The position numbers and the translations under genes are program-made. From contig NZ_CP102282.1 in assembly GCF_025150745.1 (NCBI RefSeq), positions 2,119,501-2,183,500 on the forward strand: DNA of 64,000 nt, written 5' to 3'. The notes beneath the pieces are model-generated. The model had not been told where the DNA came from. It searched no databases and saw nothing but the letters and a program-made list of their open reading frames with translations. Source of the stretch: Eubacterium ventriosum (GTDB lineage Bacteria; Bacillota; Clostridia; Lachnospirales; Lachnospiraceae). Below, in pieces: positions 55,501-64,000 of this stretch (the first letter of the stretch is position 1; each line of letters starts with the position of its first letter).

Positions 55501-56556
55501 GTTATCCAATGTAATAAGTTCAGCTTTATCTTTCTGTCCCATATTTGTAAGCCATTTCTTAAAGCCTTCCAATTCATCAGGATTATCAATTGCATCCTTA
55601 ACGCTTTTTGGAATTGTAACATTCATAGTCTTTGCTACACTTCCATACTGCTTGTTAAGATTGGCAAGTGTGTTGTTAATCTCTTTATAATTCTTTTCTA
55701 TTTTGTTATCTTCATATATTTTCTTTTCGGCTTCTAAGGCACTCTGACTTGCTTTCATACTGTTAAGAGATGATTCATATGCAATCTTTGTTGCCTTTGC
55801 ATCTGTTAACTTAGAATCGGCCTCAGCAAGCTGTTTGTTAGTGCTTGACTGCTTATCTTTTAAAGCTTTCTTCTGGTCAGCAAGTTCACTTTCTGCCTTA
55901 TTTAATTTAGACTTGGCAGAACTAATCTTCTTGTCTGCATCTGCTAATTTGCTGTTAGTCTTTTCAAGAATCTTGTTATTAATCTTGTCTATTTTATTCT
56001 GATTAAGTCTTACTTCAACTGTATCCTCAACTCCACCAACTACTGAAACACTGGCAACTCCGTCCTGTCTTTCAATATATGGTTCTACAACCTCTTTTGA
56101 AAATGTAGTAAGGCCTTTAATGTTCTTTCCGTCGTAATTTATGCTGGCATACATTGTTGCCATCATATCCATACTTAATTCCATGGTGTTAGGTTTTCCA
56201 CATCCGTCAGGAAAATCTACACTGTCAAGTGCATTTGATACTTTTACAAGAGCTGAATCCATATCTGTATCGTCTGCAAATTCAAGCATTACAATACCAT
56301 AATTCTCTGATGATGTACTTGTTACATTCTTTACGCCACTAATTACGCCAAGAGCATTTTCCATTGGCTTAGTTACATCTGTTTCTACTTTTTCAGGTGA
56401 CGCACCGGGTTCTGTTGTAACAACAATCAAATAGGGTACTTCCATATCCGGCAAAAGGTCTGTCTGCATTTTGCTTAAGCTGACTCCACCTATTATTAAA
56501 ACTACGATTACAGCCACTAATACGAAAAATGGCTTTTTAACACAAAACTTACTCAT
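52597..56556 (-). CDS. RND (HAE1-type) exporter with coiled-coil insertion
   Basis: A 1319-residue resistance-nodulation-division transporter: helix 1 at about 10-30, periplasm-type loop (VSVVGGVEDTVEVRLNQNKI), central helices with GMLVDNSIVVIENVYRLR, and a second half ending in the usual helices. Around residues 193-455 it holds an extra, highly charged coiled-coil segment where ordinary RND pumps have a short loop before a VPAGYI-like motif (here FSMPAGYID). No adaptor or outer-membrane gene is nearby, as expected in a single-membrane cell; the insertion may replace the adaptor. Substrate is unknown. Confidence 0.9.
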   Translation of the reverse strand: MSKFCVKKPFFVLVAVIVVLIIGGVSLSKMQTDLLPDMEVPYLIVVTTEPGASPEKVETDVTKPMENALGVISGVKNVTSTSSENYGIVMLEFADDTDMDSALVKVSNALDSVDFPDGCGKPNTMELSMDMMATMYASINYDGKNIKGLTTFSKEVVEPYIERQDGVASVSVVGGVEDTVEVRLNQNKIDKINNKILEKTNSKLADADKKISSAKSKLNKAESELADQKKALKDKQSSTNKQLAEADSKLTDAKATKIAYESSLNSMKASQSALEAEKKIYEDNKIEKNYKEINNTLANLNKQYGSVAKTMNVTIPKSVKDAIDNPDELEGFKKWLTNMGQKDKAELITLDNLKQIYNIVEVRIPQIDTELANLKTKILAAEKMVETINSKMKDIDKNYVSVQEGSLEAAAGFGSGDAQMEAGQSKINSAKEELEKSEQDLENSRKAAIENSNIDSLLTLDTLSQLITAQNFSMPAGYIDDKKDNQWLVKVGENYTNAKQLKKMVLTRVKGIGKIKLSDVADIVTIDNEGESYAKLNGEDALLLSAFKASTASTSTVSTNLKSSFKELEKKYDGLTITPLMDQGEYIDIIVKSILSSILLGAILAIIVLALFLKDVKPTLVVAFSIPFSVLFAIIIMYFTNITLNVMSLAGLCLGIGMLVDNSIVVIENVYRLRNRGISAPRAAVQGAKQVAGAIIASTLTTICVFLPMVYTSGTVSQLMIPFAFTISYALIASLIVALTVVPTISSVVLRKTKKQNHRFFDKVKEKYEVALEFCLNHKIVPIGISIVLLAICVAKVFSTGLVLMDDMESNQISATLTFDKTIDKDTAYDTASQVMEKIQKVDGVSKVGAMDGNTGAAVMSMGSSSNNYTNFTFSVLTDDSIKTTKQFRKIIKEIETNTKDIKCKEFKVSSSAMGDMSSMLSGGLAVNIYGKDQDKLISISEDVMDMVKSIKGAKEVTNGIDEKDKQIHLQIDKNKAAAKGLTVAQIYQQLVARTTTDKDSITLNVGDDDVAVKVVDETDKLTYENLMKSKITATTYDDTGKEVKKNYELSDFATMNIEDSVNTIKRKNLTQYLSVTAEVEDGYNATLMSRELEKKINEYNVPDGYTIEIGGESDQVMDMIWQMLQAILLGAILVYLIMVAQFQSLLSPFIIFFTIPLAFTGGMIGLIIFGQTISAMALMGFMILMGTVVNNGIVFVDYTNKLRIQGLDKRTALIVTGKTRMRPILMTALTTILSMSVMVFSQDAGNAMQKSMAIVVAFGLLYATLMTLFIVPVMYDILYRKQPKEIDVGSDLDEIPDETSEYLESKENAKDSEIEDNQ

Positions 56557-56688
56557 TTATCTTATCCTCTTCTGTTTTTAACTTGCAACACACTACCGAC
56601 TTAATTATTTTAGTGATTACATATTATGATAATTTATTCTAATTGTAAATATTTAATGAACAACCTAATTAATAATCTAATTTATAAT

Positions 56689-58431
56689 CTAATTTATATT
56701 TCTTATTTTTTCCTGCAATATTCTTCCAACTGCATCTGAAAACTGATGAATGGTCTCAATTTTCACAAAATCTTTTCCAAAAATTTCTTTGGCTGCAATT
56801 GTCCCCCTCTCACTTCCCATAAAAATTCCTATAACCTGAATGTTATTACTTTTTAGATTATGAATTTCCTTTTCCGTGTCCTTTATTGCCAATTCATCTG
56901 TGTATTCATTGTTCTTGTAAAAAGCACCTTCCGTTGCACTTTGGTCATCCTGGGGGCTTGCATCCGTAAGAACTACAAGTATTCTTTTTTCCTTAGGTGA
57001 ATGTTCCATTAAATGACCTGCTCCCTTTAAAGCCAAACCATCTCTGTTATTTCCTGCGGCAACATACTTAAATATTTCCTTGCCTGCTTTCTGTTCACTA
57101 TAATCTTTGAAAATCCTTAGCACAGTATAGCCTCTAATACTACAATAAGAATATATCTGACAAGGTATATTGCATCTTTCAAGACTTTTTGCAAGAACAT
57201 AAACCTGTGCGGCAATAAATTCCTGACTATTCTTTCTTGATGATGAACCGTCAATCATTATATCAACGGAAAAACCTGACTTATCCTCTTGCTCTTTTTT
57301 CTCAAAAACTCTTGGATTATCAACATACAATGCCTGCCAAATTTTGCCACCGTTAATCTTTCCGTGATTAGACATTGAAGGAAAAATCTCTCTTTCGCTG
57401 TCTAAAGTTATCCTTAACTGTTCTGAAAGTCTGTTAATGCTATTCTTATATACAGGTCTGTTTTTTTCAAAATATTCTTTGTTCTTTTCGTACTGATTCT
57501 TGCATTCTCTTCTAAATTCCAAAATTTCTTTTATTTCTTTTTTAGGCAATTCTCTGCTTTGTTCTTTTAAATTATATTTTTCGCCCTTTGTAAACAAGAG
57601 ATGGCTTTCTTTGTGCTTTCCTGTACATAATTTTTTTTCAATTCTTTGATTTTCAAAATCATTATACATATTTTTACCAAAAGTTGACTGAACATATTCC
57701 AAGGCATATTTAGGATTTCCATTTAATGAAAACTGTAAAAGATAGTTTTTCCCTTTTTTCAGAACTCCTGTTTTTCCTTCGTTAAAGCCGGTTGGATCAT
57801 CGTACTTCTTTGTTCTTACATATGTGGCACTTACTTTTCCAACTGACCGAAATGGTGACAACACTTTTTGAAGAAAATATACTCCTTCCTTATTTTTCTT
57901 TAGTGACGGTTTATAAGAGAATTTCTCAGACAATATCTTTTTAGTTTTACCTATTATCTGCTCTGTTGTCATATCGTTTGAAAAATCAAATTCACTTAAC
58001 AACTCTTCCTCTTCAGCCGACAAATTGGATTCTTTTCCTAAAATCTGTCTGCAATAACCGTATCTTATTTTTTCAATTAGTGAATTATCAGTATATTTCT
58101 TAAATCGCCTAACAGTTTCCTTTGCATATTCAACACGCAAATCTGTTAATGCCATACGATAGTCTTTTTCTTTATTAAACAGTACCTTTTCAAGTCCAAT
58201 CCAAAACAAACCCTCAAAAAGCTCCTTGTCCTTTCCACCAAGCATATTGAAAAATTCTTCTAATTGAGCGCCATCGTACCATTTATAGCTTAACCCAATT
58301 ATGATATTTAAATATGTATCCGCCTTGCCATCAGGTGAAAAAGCCAAATATAACGGATTAAGTTCGTAATCTTCTGCCGATGCCCATATGAAGTTTTTTG
58401 CACGTTTTATTTCTCTTACATCTGCTTCCAT
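56689..58431 (-). CDS. VWA-domain protein, partner of the MoxR-type ATPase
   Basis: A 580-residue protein whose C-terminal third is a von Willebrand A domain with MIDAS motif MIDGSSSRKNS, a Thr/Asn loop (AAGNNRDG) and LVVLTDASPQD. The first 380 residues are helical, as in NorD/CobT-like proteins. With the upstream AAA+ ATPase it resembles NorQ/NorD or CbbQ/CbbO pairs that remodel or insert metals into client proteins. The client is not evident; neighbours include an RND pump and a protease. Confidence 0.85.
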   Translation of the reverse strand: MEADVREIKRAKNFIWASAEDYELNPLYLAFSPDGKADTYLNIIIGLSYKWYDGAQLEEFFNMLGGKDKELFEGLFWIGLEKVLFNKEKDYRMALTDLRVEYAKETVRRFKKYTDNSLIEKIRYGYCRQILGKESNLSAEEEELLSEFDFSNDMTTEQIIGKTKKILSEKFSYKPSLKKNKEGVYFLQKVLSPFRSVGKVSATYVRTKKYDDPTGFNEGKTGVLKKGKNYLLQFSLNGNPKYALEYVQSTFGKNMYNDFENQRIEKKLCTGKHKESHLLFTKGEKYNLKEQSRELPKKEIKEILEFRRECKNQYEKNKEYFEKNRPVYKNSINRLSEQLRITLDSEREIFPSMSNHGKINGGKIWQALYVDNPRVFEKKEQEDKSGFSVDIMIDGSSSRKNSQEFIAAQVYVLAKSLERCNIPCQIYSYCSIRGYTVLRIFKDYSEQKAGKEIFKYVAAGNNRDGLALKGAGHLMEHSPKEKRILVVLTDASPQDDQSATEGAFYKNNEYTDELAIKDTEKEIHNLKSNNIQVIGIFMGSERGTIAAKEIFGKDFVKIETIHQFSDAVGRILQEKIRNIN

Positions 58432-58545
58432 TTTTGTTCAAATCTTCTCTCTAAGTAAACTTTCTTTAATAAACTTATTTTTTTAATAAATCTGCTTTTA
58501 AATAGATTTCAGTTAATTATTCTTTTAATAAATCTTTTTTATAAT

Positions 58546-59463
58546 TTACTTTTTAAACAAATCCTCTGTTTTAATCTTCTTTGAAATTCTTGCCCCTATA
58601 GTGTCCTTTATAAGTGTCTGTTCGTACATATCAAAAGACTTATTAGTTATTCCCATATTAAGTGCTGTATGAACTTCAAGTCCTTTTTCCATTAATGCTA
58701 TGGAATCAAGCAATCCTCTAATATCCAATGCCTTAGATGATATCTCTGAATTTTCACACTTCTTCTGTAAATCAAGAAAAACATTGGCAAATTCTTCTGC
58801 CGCCTGCTCACTTATCGTTTCAAATTTGTCCTGTATAAGTTTTATAAGATTATCTTTAGAAATCATTGGCATTTTTATAACTGCAAATCTTGAAACCAAC
58901 GCTTCATTTAATTCTTTTGTTCCTGAATATCCATAGTTCATAGTTGCAATAAACCTTGTTGCCGGATGCAAATCTATTCTGTCATATCCTGGAACATCAA
59001 TAGTTCTTCTAAAATCAAGAGTTGCATGTAGTACCGCCATTGCTTCACTTTTCGCCATATTTATTTCATCAAGAATGGCAAAACCGCCTGACTTAGCTGC
59101 ACTGTAAACAGGTCCCGGTCTGAAAGTTACCTCTCCATTTCTAAAAGTATCCATACCTATTAAAGATGCTGCATCCATATTTACGTGAAAAGAAATATCC
59201 CACTTAGGTCTTCCAAAAGCTGCTGCCAGATTTTCCGCAAAAATATTTTTTCCTGTAGCCTTATGCCCCACAAGCAAAATATTCTCCCCGCAAAGTAATG
59301 CCGTAACCGCCTGATTCCAAATTTCATCTCCGTAATAAAGATTATCTGGCTTAGGGATTCTGTATAACAACTCCTGACTAACAGGATAATTCTCCCTGTA
59401 TAAATTTATTTCTTTTTTTAGGTTTTCGTTAATGTTAAGTTTCTGTAAATAATTGTTCATTTT
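58546..59463 (-). CDS. MoxR/CbbQ-type AAA+ ATPase with variant Walker A
   Basis: About 305 residues; the ATG at 59463 is chosen over one 11 codons upstream. It has Walker B FAILDEINMAKSE, sensor 1 IATMNYGYSGT and an Arg finger (LNEALVSRFAVIKMP). The P-loop reads LVGHKATGKNIFAE: the Ser/Thr after the Lys is replaced by Asn, which is uncommon. It probably acts as a chaperone with the VWA partner encoded downstream. Confidence 0.88.
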   Translation of the reverse strand, partial: KMNNYLQKLNINENLKKEINLYRENYPVSQELLYRIPKPDNLYYGDEIWNQAVTALLCGENILLVGHKATGKNIFAENLAAAFGRPKWDISFHVNMDAASLIGMDTFRNGEVTFRPGPVYSAAKSGGFAILDEINMAKSEAMAVLHATLDFRRTIDVPGYDRIDLHPATRFIATMNYGYSGTKELNEALVSRFAVIKMPMISKDNLIKLIQDKFETISEQAAEEFANVFLDLQKKCENSEISSKALDIRGLLDSIALMEKGLEVHTALNMGITNKSFDMYEQTLIKDTIGARISKKIKTEDLFKK

Positions 59464-59616
59464 GTTCACTTCTTTCTTAGTGTAAATAAGCTTCATTTTT
59501 TTGCAATTTTAATTTGTTCACTACATTTCTTTGGTTTTATATTATATAACACCTTTTTCTCTTTTACTCAATATGTTGTGAGAAAAAATCTCACGTCAGT
59601 CGTTAAATATATTTTT

Positions 59617-61419
59617 TCACACCAAACTATCCCTTAAACACAGCGCTCCCCACCCTGCCTGTTTATTAGGCCACTGCTCATATCCCGGCAGATGCTTTGC
59701 ACCACGTATCAGATACGCTTTTATTTTTTCTCCATAAAGATAGGGATCATTGCCTCTTACTATTCCCCATTCCATCATTAAAGCAGCACTGCCTGTTACA
59801 AAAGGTGTTGCCATTGATGTTCCGCTTAAAACTGTTGTTCCACCACCTGTAGCCGCCGACCTTATGTTTACCCCCGGTGCAACTATGTCAGGTTTTATCT
59901 GGTTGTTCTCTCTTGTAAAACCTCTTCCTGAGAAAGTTGCCACCTTGTCTGTACTTGTATCATAGGCTCCTACACTAATTGCCTTGTCAGTTGCCGATGG
60001 TATTGTCAAAGTAATTTCCGGATCAGGTTTTAAAAATCCCGTAAAAGTATTAATCGACTGATTTCCCGGCAACCACATATCATACCTTCCCACAACACTT
60101 ACTTCAGGAATAATTCTTATAATCCATATTCCTGAATCTATGTATTGATTGACAGGTATTAAATCCATATAAATTTCCTGATACCTGGTATATGGTTTCG
60201 GTGAGCCGTACAATATGAAAACATTAGTATTTCCTAATGTGTAACTGCTAATTGAATTGCCCCTTCTATTTTCTACATTATCTGATATACTTCTTCCTAT
60301 TTCATTACTTGTTTCATTACTTGTTTCATCACTTATTCCATTATTTAGCCTATTACTTTCTCTATTGTTCTCCCTTATCACCGATGTTCTCTCTCCTGTA
60401 GGTGCCTCAATCTGAATTGCAAATGTATCCACATAATCTTTCCACAACTGTATACTTATGGATTTCTGATATGCCGAAACCTGTAGTTCCACATCCTCAT
60501 TAGAAAAAGCATAACCTGATGTATGTCCAATGCCGTCTCCCTCATTTCCCGTTCCAATCTGTACTGAAATTCGGTTTCCGTCTATAACCGAATTAATATA
60601 TGAGGATACTAATGTTGTTCCATCATGAGAGCCATATGTGTTGCCAAAACTAATGTTAAGTGATAATGGCATTTTATATTCGTTTGCTGTTTTTACAATA
60701 AAATCTATTGCCTCCATTAGTCGCGTTGTTCTTGGAAAAGAATTTTCTGTTGCTGTTGCCATTTTTACAATTACCAATTTGCTTTTTGTTGCAATTCCAA
60801 GATTATTATTTTTATTGTCTGCAAAATTTCCAGCAGCAATTCCGGCAACATGAGTTCCATGTCCTGTTAAATCCCTTGAATTAACTTTCGTATAAGAGTT
60901 TTCAAGCATCAAAGCCTGATTAATATCCGATTCACTATAAACCGTATCCGTTACCTGATCCCACAATCTTAAAATTCTCGTACTTCCGTCCTGATTTCTA
61001 AAAACCGAATTGGTGTAATCGATTCCACTGTCAGCAATGCCAACAATAACGCCTTCTCCAAACAAACCCATTCCATTATTTAAAAAATTGTCCTGTTGCA
61101 CCTGATTAATACAAGACTCTCTCTTTCCATTTAGTACGCTATATTCTAATCTCTTAGGTTTTTCAATAAAAATAATTTGCTCTAAATTGCTAATTGCATC
61201 AATTAAGTTTTTAGGTGTTGTTATAACTGCATATCCATTAGATAATTCTCTTACGTTAACATTAGGCAATCTCCTCAGTTCATCCAAATCCCCCTGATAT
61301 CTTATAATTAACTCCCAAATATCATTTTCTATTCCCACAGATAATTCCTGAGACTTTTCCAAATCTTCTTCCGGCAGATTCAATGCAATATTTAATGTAT
61401 TATCTATTTTTTCATTCAT
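59617..61419 (-). CDS. S8 family subtilisin-like protease (Csp-like)
   Basis: About 600 residues. The catalytic triad is visible: Asp in GIADSGIDY, His in GHGTHVAGIAAG, Ser in SGTSMATPFVTG. There is no signal peptide. An N-terminal prodomain-like part and an insert between His and Ser match the bacterial CspB/CspC-type group, which includes germination proteases. The Asn/Ser-rich stretch ISDETSNETSNEIG (in the insert) is low-complexity and may vary in length. ATG at 61419 follows GAGG. Role in spores is plausible but unproven. Confidence 0.88.
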   Translation of the reverse strand: MNEKIDNTLNIALNLPEEDLEKSQELSVGIENDIWELIIRYQGDLDELRRLPNVNVRELSNGYAVITTPKNLIDAISNLEQIIFIEKPKRLEYSVLNGKRESCINQVQQDNFLNNGMGLFGEGVIVGIADSGIDYTNSVFRNQDGSTRILRLWDQVTDTVYSESDINQALMLENSYTKVNSRDLTGHGTHVAGIAAGNFADNKNNNLGIATKSKLVIVKMATATENSFPRTTRLMEAIDFIVKTANEYKMPLSLNISFGNTYGSHDGTTLVSSYINSVIDGNRISVQIGTGNEGDGIGHTSGYAFSNEDVELQVSAYQKSISIQLWKDYVDTFAIQIEAPTGERTSVIRENNRESNRLNNGISDETSNETSNEIGRSISDNVENRRGNSISSYTLGNTNVFILYGSPKPYTRYQEIYMDLIPVNQYIDSGIWIIRIIPEVSVVGRYDMWLPGNQSINTFTGFLKPDPEITLTIPSATDKAISVGAYDTSTDKVATFSGRGFTRENNQIKPDIVAPGVNIRSAATGGGTTVLSGTSMATPFVTGSAALMMEWGIVRGNDPYLYGEKIKAYLIRGAKHLPGYEQWPNKQAGWGALCLRDSLV

Positions 61420-61565
61420 AAAAAAGACCTCAAACATATTTCTTTCCGAAATCTTTAACTAAACTTAATCTAACTCTAATTGCTTTTTGCAATACTTATT
61501 AAATTTAATTAAATAATCTCTATCACTGAAATATATTTAAGGTCTTTAAATATTATTCTTTGAAA

Positions 61566-62555
61566 TTAAAGTGCTATATCATTAATCTTCTTTATTTCTT
61601 CATCTGAGAAATCTGTATTTTCCACAGCCTTAATGTTGTCAAGAATCTGTGATGTTTTTGAAGCACCTGCAAGTACAGTTGTAACAATACCGTCTTTAAG
61701 AATCCAACTTAAAGCCATTTCTGCCAGTGTCTGGTTTCTCTCTTTTGCGATTTCATTAAGTGCTCTTACCTTATTCATTCTCTCTTCTGTTAATGATGCT
61801 GCCTGAAGGAAACGTCCATCAGTATTTACTCGGCTGTCCTTTGGAATACCATTAAGATAGCGGTCTGTTAAAACTCCCTGATCCAATGGTGAAAAAGCTG
61901 CAATTCCCTTGCCAAGTTCTGCTGACTTATCCTTTAATCCATTATATTCAATTGTTCTGTTTAAAATTGAATAGCTATTCTGATTAATAATAAATGGTAC
62001 TTTCAAATCATCTAAAATAGCTGATGCCTTAGCCATTGTTTCACCATCATAATTAGATAATCCTACATATAAAGCCTTTCCGCTTTTTACTGCCTGAGCC
62101 AATGCCCCCATTGTTTCTTCCAATGGTGTTTCAGGATCCATTCTGTGATGATAAAAAATATCAACGTAATCAAGTCCCATTCTTTCAAGACTCTGATCTA
62201 AACTTGCAAGAAGATACTTTCTGCTTCCACCGTCCCCATAAGGTCCGTCCCACATTCCATATCCTGCTTTTGTTGTGATGATTAGTTCATCACGATAGGC
62301 ACTCATTTCTTCTTTCAAAATACGTCCTAAGTTCTTTTCTGCCGCACCTGATTCAGGACCATAATTGTTTGCCAAATCAAAATGTGTAATCCCATTATCA
62401 AAAGCTGTGAAGCATAAATTCTTCATATTCTCATAAGGTGCAGTACTTCCAAAATTGTGCCAAAATCCTAACGACACTGCCGGAAGTTTTAATCCGCTTG
62501 TTCCTACTCTGTTATACTTCATGTCCTTATAACGCGTTTGTGCTGCCTGATACAT
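61566..62555 (-). CDS. Aldo/keto reductase (YghZ/Gpr-like)
   Basis: A 329-residue AKR with the catalytic tetrad: Asp in FDLANNYGP with Tyr, Lys in ITTKAGYGMWDGPYG, and His in VDIFYHHRMDPETP. The WDGPYGD loop and overall length match the L-glyceraldehyde-3-phosphate reductase/YghZ group, which detoxifies methylglyoxal-like aldehydes with NADPH. GGAGGATG-type ribosome site precedes. It sits 14 bases after the SufB-like gene and may share its transcript. Confidence 0.93.
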   Translation of the reverse strand: MYQAAQTRYKDMKYNRVGTSGLKLPAVSLGFWHNFGSTAPYENMKNLCFTAFDNGITHFDLANNYGPESGAAEKNLGRILKEEMSAYRDELIITTKAGYGMWDGPYGDGGSRKYLLASLDQSLERMGLDYVDIFYHHRMDPETPLEETMGALAQAVKSGKALYVGLSNYDGETMAKASAILDDLKVPFIINQNSYSILNRTIEYNGLKDKSAELGKGIAAFSPLDQGVLTDRYLNGIPKDSRVNTDGRFLQAASLTEERMNKVRALNEIAKERNQTLAEMALSWILKDGIVTTVLAGASKTSQILDNIKAVENTDFSDEEIKKINDIAL

Positions 62556-62569
62556 AAATTACATCCTCC

Positions 62570-63487
62570 TTATTTTAGGAAACCGTTAACAATTTGTTCT
62601 TCGGCTTCCGCTTCTGTCAGACCTAAAGTTTGTAACTTAATAAGCTGTTCCCCTGCAATTTTTCCTATAGCTGCCTCATGAATAAGTGAAGCATCTAAAT
62701 CATTAGCTGTAATTTCCGGTATGGCACTAATCTTTGCATTATCCATAATAATGGCATCGCACTCTGAATGACCATTACATCTTGCATTACCGTTAATTAC
62801 AGAATAAAAAATCTGTTTTGAATTATCCCTTGCCACAGAACGGGAAATAACATTGGCACTTGAACCGTCACCATCCATGTCAACTTCAAAACGTGTTGTT
62901 GCTGTCTGGTTTCCGTGAGTCATAATTCTCTCAGTAATTACAATCTTGGCATCCTTGTCAAGTTTTCCCTTTGTAACTCGGTTAGTGGAATCTATTCCCT
63001 TAATCTGAACAGTTTCCATTTCCATATATCCACCCTCTTCTATATTTACAATAGTTGTAGGGTTCATAACATTTTCACCATTCCCATCGCCTTTGCCATA
63101 ATGCTTTTCAACATATTTTACTCTGGCATTCTTACCAATGTAAAATGTATGAATTCCATCGTGTCTAGAAAGCTTGTCCCCACTATTGTGAATTCCGCAT
63201 CCTGCTACTATAAGTACATCTGCACCTTCACCAATATGGAAATCATTATATACACATTCCTCCAAACCTGTCTTGCTGATTACAACAGGGATGTGCACAC
63301 TTTCATTTTTTGTTCCCGGCTTAACATAAATATCAATGCCGTCTTTGTCTTCTTTAGTTACAATATCTATATTTGCAGTTGTATTTCTGCTATCCTTTTT
63401 GCTATTTGCCCTGATATTATAAGCACCGGCAGGAATCTCATGTAATCCTGTAAGTTGCTCAAATAATTCCATCTGTATTTTATCCAT
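62570..63487 (-). CDS. sufB: SufB/SufD-like Fe-S scaffold, minimal (SmsB-type)
   Basis: A 305-residue SufBD core beta-helix protein: SKKDSRNTTANIDIV, ANVISRSVARDNSKQIFYSV, and NGHSECDAIIMDNA with a Cys at the cluster-binding position, then AIGKIAGEQLIKLQTLGL. It is much shorter than classical SufB and pairs only with a SufC-like ATPase, as in the two-gene minimal SUF (SMS) system. It likely assembles Fe-S clusters with the ATPase upstream. No SufS/SufU partner is visible in this window. Confidence 0.88.
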   Translation of the reverse strand: MDKIQMELFEQLTGLHEIPAGAYNIRANSKKDSRNTTANIDIVTKEDKDGIDIYVKPGTKNESVHIPVVISKTGLEECVYNDFHIGEGADVLIVAGCGIHNSGDKLSRHDGIHTFYIGKNARVKYVEKHYGKGDGNGENVMNPTTIVNIEEGGYMEMETVQIKGIDSTNRVTKGKLDKDAKIVITERIMTHGNQTATTRFEVDMDGDGSSANVISRSVARDNSKQIFYSVINGNARCNGHSECDAIIMDNAKISAIPEITANDLDASLIHEAAIGKIAGEQLIKLQTLGLTEAEAEEQIVNGFLK

Positions 63488-63512
63488 AACAATTCTCCTT
63501 ACACAATTCCAT

Positions 63513-64000
63513 CTATGCTTTTAATTTCTTACATATGCCATCGCTATTAGTACCAAGTACCATTGGAAGAATCTCTTCCTTGTTACCGTGAGCCTTAATC
63601 AACCCATCTGCCAACAAAACAATGTCATCTGCTATGTTTAATATTCTTTCCTGATGTGAAATAATAAGAATAGAATTATTATTTTCAAGCTGCATCTTTT
63701 CAAACACTTTAATCAAACTATTAAAACTCCAAAGGTCAATTCCCGCTTCCGGTTCATCAAATACAGAAAGCTCTGTTCCCCTTGCAATAATAGTTGCTAT
63801 TTCAATTCGTTTTAGTTCTCCACCTGAAAGACTTGCATCCACTTCTCTGTTAATGTAATCTCTTGCACAAAGTCCAACCTCTGACAAATATTCACAGGCT
63901 TCACTAATAGTAAGCTGCTTTCCTGCTGCAATTCTTAAAAGGTCTAACACTTTAATTCCCTTAAAACGTACAGGCTGCTGAAATGCAAAACTTATTCCAA
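63513..64000 (-). CDS. sufC: SufC-like ABC ATPase, N-terminus beyond window
   Basis: The frame is open from the right edge to the stop at 63513. It shows the Q-loop region (SFAFQQPVRFKGIKVLDLLR), signature SLSGGELKRIEIA, Walker B SVFDEPEAGID and switch His in LIISHQERIL. These match SufC. Walker A lies outside the window. It is followed at 25 bases by the SufB-like gene, so the pair forms one unit. Confidence 0.9.
   Translation of the reverse strand, partial: GISFAFQQPVRFKGIKVLDLLRIAAGKQLTISEACEYLSEVGLCARDYINREVDASLSGGELKRIEIATIIARGTELSVFDEPEAGIDLWSFNSLIKVFEKMQLENNNSILIISHQERILNIADDIVLLADGLIKAHGNKEEILPMVLGTNSDGICKKLKA

Noticed and set aside
58432-58545. Repeated TTTTAATAAATCT-like stretches between the MoxR and VWA genes
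   Set aside because: These are degenerate AT-rich repeats without fixed period; no CRISPR or operator structure.
1-64000. CRISPR arrays, rRNA and tRNA genes
   Set aside because: I looked for regularly spaced repeats and tRNA-like arms on both strands; apart from the tRNA-like part of tmRNA I found none.

Overview
The window is AT-rich DNA, mostly about one third GC. Its gene content fits an anaerobic, spore-forming Bacillota of the Lachnospiraceae type: a GerW/YtfJ sporulation protein, a cobalamin-dependent methionine synthase with a detached reactivation domain, a giant 2-hydroxyacyl-CoA dehydratase activase, a minimal SUF pair, and secreted carbohydrate-active proteins with CBM32 and Fn3-like modules. 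I cannot name the species from sequence alone. Nearly all chromosomal genes lie on the minus strand.

1-4.2 kb holds the start of a secreted GH81-type beta-1,3-glucanase (cut by the window edge) and a neighbouring two-barrel GH55/pectate-lyase-like secreted gene broken by three reading-frame changes and apparent deletions. 4.3-14 kb is a long minus-strand run: metH, its separate reactivation protein, metF, a 47-residue membrane protein, the ytfJ/ytfI pair, two unknown genes, lysA and a rhomboid-like membrane protein. 14.3-18.6 kb is one divergent giant activase gene with its own promoter and terminator. 18.7-24.2 kb carries an ABC-F remnant, ung, a lipid kinase, hisF and hisH, coupled to a two-component system.

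25.3-45.7 kb is an accessory region rich in decay and transfer: a NUDIX remnant, mazE with a broken mazF, a candidate small RNA, a transglutaminase-like secreted protein, IS21 and IS3 remnants, an orphan multi-hairpin RNA, a GntR-controlled ABC transporter, and an integrative mobilizable element of about 8 kb (about 34.76-42.72 kb). That element carries tnpV, a MerR-controlled ABC transporter, a broken KTR gene, a MobA/MobL relaxase with a candidate oriT, xis, an XRE repressor with three identical operators, and a tyrosine integrase. Beyond it lies a 'radical SAM mobile pair' (two radical SAM enzymes plus a MarR regulator), a 225-bp piece of which is duplicated 11 kb away. The region ends at the 3' end of the tmRNA gene ssrA, a known type of integration hotspot.

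46.4-64 kb returns to chromosomal genes: a DUF6512 membrane protein, a formate/nitrite transporter, trxB and trxA, a repeat cluster, a P-type cation ATPase headed by a yybP-ykoY manganese riboswitch, an RND exporter with a large coiled-coil insertion, a MoxR/VWA pair, an S8 protease, an aldo/keto reductase, and a SufB-like/SufC-like pair that runs off the right edge.
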